Part shown: one piece after another, positions 59,186-64,000 of the stretch | Layout: the number at the start of each line of letters is the position of its first letter | Position numbering within the stretch: position 1 is the stretch's first letter | Assembly: GCF_006783905.1 (NCBI RefSeq) | Contig: NZ_VFPE01000001.1 | Coordinates: 1,413,501-1,477,500 of the forward strand | Direction of reading: 5' to 3' | DNA: 64,000 nt | Origin: Microbacterium kyungheense | GTDB lineage: Bacteria; Actinomycetota; Actinomycetes; Actinomycetales; Microbacteriaceae | Notes under the pieces: generated by a model | What the model saw: only the letters and a program-made list of their open reading frames with translations | Told to the model about the DNA's origin: nothing | The model's database searches: none | Program-made: the position numbers and the translations under genes

Positions 59186-60526
59186 GGGGGCCACCGGCGC
59201 GGGAACTTGGACGCCGTCCACGAATGATCCGCCGATCCGCTGTCCGACCCCTACACGCGCCGGGACCGGGAGAGAGGCGATCCGCAGTGCCCCCGCCAGC
59301 AGCGCGACGGCGATCGCCGCGGTGGCCACGGTCGTGCCCACGACGAGCAGCAGCGCCACCGCCGAGGTTCCCGCGAGCACGGCCAGGGTGACGCGGCGCG
59401 GCGAGCCGGTCGGCGCCGGCGGCGCGGCCGCTTCGATGCGCGCGGCGGTGATCGCGACCGCCGCCGTCGCCGCGAGCGCGAGGGCGAGCCATGCCGGCCG
59501 GGTCAGCCACCAGGCCGGTCCGCCGATCGCGGGCAGCGGCAGGCCGGTGCTGAGCCCCCACACCGCCGTCACCCCGGCCAGGCTCAGCAGCACCGGCATG
59601 TGCCACAGGTACACCGTCATCGCACGAGGCGTCACGAAGTCGGTGAAGCTGCTCACTGCCCGCCGGTCCGCGAACCGGGCGATCGGCTCGCGGAGCAGCG
59701 TGAACAGAGCGGTGTGGGCGACGCCGACCAGCAGCAGAGCCGTCGTGGGCGGGTTGATGTTGGCGACGAGATCGGGGGAGTGGATGCCGCTCACGAACGA
59801 CGCCGCCAGGCCGGCGACCGCTCCGACGGCGGCGATGACGCGGGTGCGACGCGAGAGCGCGTCGATCCGGCCGTCGGCGAGGAAGAACCCCAGCTGCTGC
59901 AGCGCGAGCCAGACGAACGCGAGGTTCAGGAAGCCGAGCGCGTCGACTCCCGAGACCAGGCGGGCGGCGTCGATGCCCGCCGCGGCCGCTGCGAGCAGCC
60001 CGATCGTGAGCAGCGGCGCGCGCTCGTGGCACCGCAGCAGCGCCGGCACGAGTGCCTGGCAGACGAGGAACACGCCCAGGAACCACAGTGGCTGCGAGAA
60101 GCGGAAGCCTGCCAGCGACACGAGATCGGCCGGGACCCCGGCGGTGGCGAGGACCGCCAGGAGCAGCCCGACGACCCCGATCGTGACGATCGCCGGTCGC
60201 AGCAGCCGGTGCACGCGGCCCGCCACGAACGCGATGGCATCCGATCCCCGCTCGCGCGACCGCCGGTAGGCGGTGGCGGCCGAGAACCCTCCGATGACGA
60301 AGAACAGCGGCATCACCTGGAGCACCCAGCTGAGCGGCACGATCCACCAGGTGCCGTCGCTCGCGTTGACGAAGGACGGGGCGCCGTCCGGCACGGCGAC
60401 GCCGACCATCATGGCGTGCAGCACGACCACGCCGAGGATGCAGGCGGCCCGGACGAGATCGACGGCTCGGTCCCGGCCGCGAGGGCGGAGAGCGGATGCC
60501 GCGGGTGCGGCCGTTGCGACGGTCAT
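59183..60526 (-). CDS. Acyltransferase 3 family membrane protein
   Basis: A 447-residue integral membrane protein with about ten spans. The N-terminus has [20 protein letters not shown] with the conserved Arg and the catalytic-type His, then [36 protein letters not shown] near the C-terminal side. This family moves acyl groups onto extracellular sugars, lipids or peptidoglycan, and the acceptor is unknown here. GAGGAGG precedes the ATG. It is alone apart from the bioY gene right after it. Confidence 0.9.
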   Translation of the reverse strand: MTVATAAPAASALRPRGRDRAVDLVRAACILGVVVLHAMMVGVAVPDGAPSFVNASDGTWWIVPLSWVLQVMPLFFVIGGFSAATAYRRSRERGSDAIAFVAGRVHRLLRPAIVTIGVVGLLLAVLATAGVPADLVSLAGFRFSQPLWFLGVFLVCQALVPALLRCHERAPLLTIGLLAAAAAGIDAARLVSGVDALGFLNLAFVWLALQQLGFFLADGRIDALSRRTRVIAAVGAVAGLAASFVSGIHSPDLVANINPPTTALLLVGVAHTALFTLLREPIARFADRRAVSSFTDFVTPRAMTVYLWHMPVLLSLAGVTAVWGLSTGLPLPAIGGPAWWLTRPAWLALALAATAAVAITAARIEAAAPPAPTGSPRRVTLAVLAGTSAVALLLVVGTTVATAAIAVALLAGALRIASLPVPARVGVGQRIGGSFVDGVQVPAPVAP

Positions 60527-60635
60527 GGGTCCTCCTCGGGACGTCGGTCCCGGAAGGCTAAGCGGGCGGTGTCCGCCGCGTCATCGCACCGTGGTGCCGT
60601 CGTCGCCTCACCCCGTGGGGGGATGCCGCGGCCCG

Positions 60636-61307
60636 TCAGGAGGCCGGCTCGACGAGGCCCGCGTCGTAGGCGAAGATCACGGCCTGCACGCGATCGCGCG
60701 CGCCGAGCTTGGCGAGCACCTTGCCCACATGGGTCTTCACCGTCTGCTCGGAGATGAACAGCTCGGTGGCGATCTCGCCGTTGGAGCGGCCGCGCCCGAT
60801 GAGGGTCAGCACCTCGCGCTCCCGTTCGGTGAGCTCGTGCAGCCCGGCGGCGGCCCGGCTCGCGCGCGGCCGGCGCGCGGCGAAGTGCTCGATCATGCGA
60901 CGGGTGACGCTCGGCGCGAGGAGGGCGTCGCCCCCGGCCACCACGCGCACGGCGTGGACGAGATCCTCGGGGAGCGCGTCCTTCAGCAGGAACCCGCTCG
61001 CGCCGGCCTCCAGCGCGTCGTAGACGTAGTCGTCGATGTCGAAGGTCGTCAGCATGAGGATGCGCGGGACATGCGCCGCCGGGTACGACGGGCCGAGGAT
61101 GCGCCGTGTCGCCGCGATGCCGTCGAGCTCGGGCATCCGCACGTCCATCAGCACGACATCGGGGTCTGTGCGCGCGGCGAGCGTGACCGCCTGAGCGCCG
61201 TCGGCCGCCTGACCGACGACGCGGATGTCGTCCTGCGCGTCCAGCAGCGCCGCGAAGCCGGCACGCACCATCGCCTGGTCGTCGGCGATGAGGACGCTGA
61301 TCGTCAC
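60636..61307 (-). CDS. NarL/LuxR-type response regulator
   Basis: A 223-residue two-domain regulator. The receiver has [13 protein letters not shown], the phospho-acceptor Asp about 55 in [13 protein letters not shown], and [14 protein letters not shown] with the conserved Lys. The C-terminal LuxR helix-turn-helix is [20 protein letters not shown] followed by [20 protein letters not shown]. The GTG start overlaps the stop of the histidine kinase gene (GTGA), so this is a co-produced pair. Confidence 0.95.
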   Translation of the reverse strand: MTISVLIADDQAMVRAGFAALLDAQDDIRVVGQAADGAQAVTLAARTDPDVVLMDVRMPELDGIAATRRILGPSYPAAHVPRILMLTTFDIDDYVYDALEAGASGFLLKDALPEDLVHAVRVVAGGDALLAPSVTRRMIEHFAARRPRASRAAAGLHELTEREREVLTLIGRGRSNGEIATELFISEQTVKTHVGKVLAKLGARDRVQAVIFAYDAGLVEPAS

Positions 61308-62605
61308 GTGGACTCTCCGTTGTCGCGGGGATGAGGGTTGTCGCGGGGATGAGGGTTGCGGGGAGGCTCCGGCGGGGGTGGCGGCACCGGAAGGACCGCG
61401 CTCACCGTCCAGCCGCCGTCGGCATCCGGCGCGGCGTCCACGCTACCGCCCACCAGCGCCGCGCGCTCGGCCATGCCGACGAGCCCGTGTCCTGCGACGG
61501 CGGACGCCGGCGCGGAGGCGGCGTCCCCATCGGGTGACGGCCCGTTGCGCACGAGCAGGCGCACGGCGACGGCATCCACGTCGACGCGGAGGACGATCGG
61601 CGCACCGGGCGCGTGGCGCACGGCGTTGCTCAGCGCCTCCTGCACGATCCGGAAGGCCGCGATGTCGACGGCGCCGGGCACCGGCGAGTCCGGCACGGCG
61701 ATCGTCGCGTCGAGGTCGGCACCGGCGCGCCGGACGGTCTCGACGAGGCCAGGGATGTCGCGAAGCCCCTGCTGCGGCACGAGGTCGGCCGACTGGTCGT
61801 CGGTGCGCAGCACACCGAGCAGGCGCCGCATCTCGGCCAGTCCGGTGCGCGCCGTCTGCGCGATCTCGTCGAACTCGCGGGCGGCCTCGTCGGGCAGCCC
61901 GGGGACGCGGTACTTCGCGGTGGATGCCTGCACCTGGATGAGCGACATCCCGTGCGCGACGACGTCGTGCAGCTCCCGCGCGATGCGCGTGCGCTCCTCG
62001 ACCACGAGCCGGCGGGACTGCTCCAGCGCGGTGAGCTCACGTTCGCGCGTGAGCTCCGCGCCGACCCGCATGCGGCCCGCCAGCAGCACGGCGAGCAGGT
62101 AGACGCCACCGACCACCGCCGTGGTGACGATCAGGGTGTTGGCGCTCGGCACGGCGGGGAACACGATGGCGGCAGCGACGCCCGCGGCGCTGCCGAGCGC
62201 GTACTGCGCCAGCCCGACGCGCCAGCCGTACTCGAGGGTGACGGCGGCCACCATGACCACGAACGCGATCAGCATCGGCACCGACCACGGCCACGGGGCC
62301 GAGAGGGCGCTGTCGCGCGGGACCACCAGCGGGAGCAGGGCCGCGGCGGCGGTGAACAGCGCGATCGCCGTCTTCGGGTACCACAGCGCGGCGAGCGGTG
62401 CCGTCACGGCCGCAGCGCCGAGCAGCAGCGCGAGGGCGACCGGCGTCCCGTACGCGGCAGCGTGCACGGGGACGAGCACGCTGAACAGCACCAGCGCGAT
62501 CGGCGCGAGGACCGCGATCATCCGACCTCGCCGGTCGGCCGGCCACGCGTCCCGCAGCTTCCGCTTCGACCGGGTCTGCTCCGCCTTCACCGCCACGGGT
62601 GTCAT
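61304..62605 (-). CDS. Membrane sensor histidine kinase (HisKA_3, DesK/NarX-like)
   Basis: A 433-residue kinase. Several spans fill about residues 30-170 ([20 protein letters not shown] and following). A coiled linker leads to the HisKA_3 box [20 protein letters not shown] with His near 213, then an HATPase domain with [19 protein letters not shown] and [16 protein letters not shown]. The tail [19 protein letters not shown] holds a duplicated six-residue unit. Overlaps both dedA and the LuxR-type regulator by four bases. The signal is unknown; such systems often answer to membrane or envelope stress. Confidence 0.93.
   Translation of the reverse strand: MTPVAVKAEQTRSKRKLRDAWPADRRGRMIAVLAPIALVLFSVLVPVHAAAYGTPVALALLLGAAAVTAPLAALWYPKTAIALFTAAAALLPLVVPRDSALSAPWPWSVPMLIAFVVMVAAVTLEYGWRVGLAQYALGSAAGVAAAIVFPAVPSANTLIVTTAVVGGVYLLAVLLAGRMRVGAELTRERELTALEQSRRLVVEERTRIARELHDVVAHGMSLIQVQASTAKYRVPGLPDEAAREFDEIAQTARTGLAEMRRLLGVLRTDDQSADLVPQQGLRDIPGLVETVRRAGADLDATIAVPDSPVPGAVDIAAFRIVQEALSNAVRHAPGAPIVLRVDVDAVAVRLLVRNGPSPDGDAASAPASAVAGHGLVGMAERAALVGGSVDAAPDADGGWTVSAVLPVPPPPPEPPRNPHPRDNPHPRDNGEST
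61320..61355. repeat. Two-unit 18-bp tandem repeat at the end of the kinase gene
   Basis: Two identical copies of ttgtcgcggggatgaggg. On the minus strand they encode a repeated NPHPRD unit in the proline-rich tail. Confidence 0.85.
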
Positions 62606-63285
62606 CCTGCCACCTCGGCCGGGCACGGCTCGGGCACCTCGCGCGCGGCCGTCTCGCGCGCGGCCGTCTCGCCGGCCCCGGTCGCGGCAGCCGTGCGGCG
62701 CCGCCGCACGGCTGCGATGCGCTCGACCGCGAATCCGATCACGAGGGCGAAGACGATGCCGATGACGGCGCTCAGCAGCGGCTGGCCCTCCAGCCACGCG
62801 CCGGCCAGCAGGCCGATCGCCGCGCTGTACGCGGCCCACGTGATCCCGGCGAGGACGCTCAGCGGAAGGAACCGGCGCCAGGGGTACCGCAGCGCTCCGG
62901 CCGTCATGTTGACCGCGACCCTGCCCACGGGGATGTAGCGCGCGGCCAGGATGAGCGGCGCACCCCGGTGCTCCAGCGCCCGCTGCGCCCGTTCCACCGC
63001 GGCGGCGACACGCGGGCGCCGCATCCAGCCCCACCGACCGACGCCGACCGCCCGGCCGATCGCGTACGCGATGTTGTCGCCGATGACGGCGCCGATCGCC
63101 GCGACGGCGCACAGCAGCACGATGTTCCCGACGCCGGCCGACGCGGTCACCGCCGCGGCGGCGACGAGCACCGTCTCACTCGGGATCGGCGGGAAGAACC
63201 CGTCGATCACGGCGGTGCCGAACATGACCAGGAGCAGCCACGGCGACGCGGCGGCCTGCAGGATGAGCTCGTTGAGGAAGTCCAC
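62602..63285 (-). CDS. DedA family membrane protein
   Basis: A 227-residue member of the DedA/SNARE-associated (VTT) family, membrane proteins linked to lipid-carrier flipping and proton homeostasis. Marks are FGTAVIDGFFPPIPSETVLV, GAVIGDNIAYAIGRAVG, LILAARYIPVGRVAVNMTAG and GITWAAYSAAIGLLAGAW. The tail holds a duplicated ETAAR unit. GTG 63285 is chosen because a TACCGT hexamer lies six bases upstream. Its stop overlaps the kinase start, so this is a three-gene dedA-kinase-regulator operon. Confidence 0.93.
   Translation of the reverse strand: MDFLNELILQAAASPWLLLVMFGTAVIDGFFPPIPSETVLVAAAAVTASAGVGNIVLLCAVAAIGAVIGDNIAYAIGRAVGVGRWGWMRRPRVAAAVERAQRALEHRGAPLILAARYIPVGRVAVNMTAGALRYPWRRFLPLSVLAGITWAAYSAAIGLLAGAWLEGQPLLSAVIGIVFALVIGFAVERIAAVRRRRTAAATGAGETAARETAAREVPEPCPAEVAG
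62641..62670. repeat. Two-unit 15-bp tandem repeat in the dedA tail
   Basis: Two identical copies of gcgcgcggccgtctc. They encode the repeated ETAAR unit near the C-terminus of the DedA protein. Confidence 0.85.
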
Positions 63286-63291
63286 ACTGCG

Positions 63292-63297
63292 ACGGTA
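63292..63297 (-). promoter_or_regulatory. -10 TACCGT, leaderless promoter of the dedA operon
   Basis: Read on the minus strand, TACCGT ends six bases before the GTG at 63285. It decides between this GTG and a farther ATG at 63330. Confidence 0.6.
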
Positions 63298-63389
63298 GAA
63301 ACACGGTGCGATCGGGCACATCGCCCTCAAGTACCACCCGCATCCCTCTGCGGGGGTATTTGGCGCCGCCGGCGGCCACCCCGCGCCCG

Positions 63390-63395
63390 TATACT
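63390..63395 (+). promoter_or_regulatory. -10 TATACT of the ABC-F gene
   Basis: TATACT lies 58 bases before the GTG at 63448, giving a leader of about 46 bases. It is the same hexamer as at secG. Confidence 0.6.
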
Positions 63396-63447
63396 GGATG
63401 GCTGGCCATTCGGCCGCTTCTCACCATCGACGGAACGGACATCCGCT

Positions 63448-64000
63448 GTGCTCGCCGTGCACGACCTTGAGATCCGCGTGGGCGCCCGCGTACTGATGTC
63501 GGACGTCTCGTTCCGCGTGTCCGACGGCGACAAGATCGGGCTCGTCGGTCGCAACGGCGCCGGCAAGACCACGCTGACCAAGGTGCTCGCGGGCGACCTC
63601 ATCCCCGCGGACGGCAAGGTCGAGCGTTCCGGAGAGCTGGGTTACCTGCCGCAGGACCCGCGATCCGGCGACCCCGAGATGCTGGCACGCACCCGCATCC
63701 TCGACGCGCGCGGGCTGGGCTCGCTCGCGATCGGCATGCACGAGGCATCCCTCGCGATGGCTTCGGACAATGTGGATGCCGCGGCCCGCGCCATGCGCAA
63801 ATACGCGAACCTCACCGAGCGCTTCGAGGCGCTGGGCGGCTACGCGGCCGAGGCCGAGGCGGCCTCGATCGCGCACAACCTGTCGCTGCCGGACCGCATC
63901 CTCGATCAGCCGCTCAAGACGTTGTCGGGCGGTCAGCGGCGTCGCATCGAGCTCGCGCGCATCCTGTTCTCGGACGCGCAGACGATGATCCTCGACGAGC
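63448..64000 (+). CDS. ABC-F family ATPase (3' end missing)
   Basis: The first 184 codons of an ABC-F protein, soluble ATPases that act on the ribosome. It begins with VLAVHDLEIRVGARVLMSDV, Walker A is GLVGRNGAGKTTLTK, then GELGYLPQDPRSGD, the signature LSGGQRRRIELARILFS and Walker B MILDE at the very edge. Only the first nucleotide-binding domain is visible. The absence of membrane spans and the start with a Walker A near residue 38 fit ABC-F. Whether it is an EttA-like translation factor or a resistance-type protein cannot be told. GTG start; the ribosome-binding site is weak. Confidence 0.9.
   Translation, partial: MLAVHDLEIRVGARVLMSDVSFRVSDGDKIGLVGRNGAGKTTLTKVLAGDLIPADGKVERSGELGYLPQDPRSGDPEMLARTRILDARGLGSLAIGMHEASLAMASDNVDAAARAMRKYANLTERFEALGGYAAEAEAASIAHNLSLPDRILDQPLKTLSGGQRRRIELARILFSDAQTMILDE

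Overview
The window is high-GC DNA (about 70% G+C by eye) from an actinobacterium, most likely a Microbacteriaceae member close to Microbacterium. This rests on conserved gene order and marker genes: gap-pgk-tpiA-secG-rbpA, tkt-tal-pgi-zwf-opcA-pgl beside ctaB/ctaA, uvrC-rapZ-whiA, RbpA, OpcA, WhiA and a four-domain ribosomal protein S1. It reads as ordinary chromosome. I saw no insertion sequence, prophage, CRISPR array, tRNA or rRNA gene.

Layout. 1-5.6 kb: a partial DksA/TraR-type zinc-finger gene, a YchJ-like gene, a run of oxidoreductase genes, and a 55-residue membrane peptide coupled to a PH-domain membrane protein. 5.8-11.7 kb: rpsA with a strong terminator, a GIY-YIG-like gene, and a signalling group made of a membrane histidine kinase, a membrane protein with a degenerate GGDEF-like end, and a convergent OmpR-type regulator. 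12-28 kb: coaE, a Gly/Asp-tailed protein, uvrB, an OhrR-like MarR gene divergent from a mini zinc protein, a secreted 5'-nucleotidase, a five-gene DUF4129/MoxR/DUF58 membrane operon, then uvrA and uvrC. 28-34.6 kb: rapZ, whiA, superoxide dismutase, the lower-glycolysis genes gap-pgk-tpiA, secG and rbpA. 34.7-42.9 kb, minus strand: tkt-tal-pgi-zwf-opcA-pgl, a pentose phosphate operon with overlapping genes. 43.2-48.8 kb: ctaB and ctaA (heme O and heme A synthesis) flank an accessory-looking block: YciI/DGPF protein, ECF42-type sigma factor, a lipoprotein and an exported protein of lower G+C, and a repeat-tailed membrane protein. 49-53 kb: sufB-sufD-Rieske-sufC-sufT. 53-64 kb: serine hydrolase, MalY-like C-S lyase with an MFS exporter, siderophore-interacting protein with a DtxR-type box, bioY, an acyltransferase, a dedA-kinase-regulator operon, and the start of an ABC-F ATPase gene.

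Two sequence-level themes run through the window. First, many genes have a TANNNT -10 hexamer ending exactly six (sometimes seven) bases before the start codon, the layout expected for leaderless transcripts. This fixes several start codons. At uvrA, sufT and bioY, and with a short leader at rapZ, the TAG stop codon of the gene before is also the first three bases of that -10. Second, the word GGATGCC/GGCATCC is very frequent, singly inside genes and as inverted pairs forming terminator hairpins, an arrangement like that of DNA uptake sequences in other bacteria.

I did not find a convincing wholly new multi-gene system. The best leads are the stop/-10 fusions, the GGATGCC word, the kinase with its degenerate GGDEF partner, and the ctaB-ctaA accessory block.
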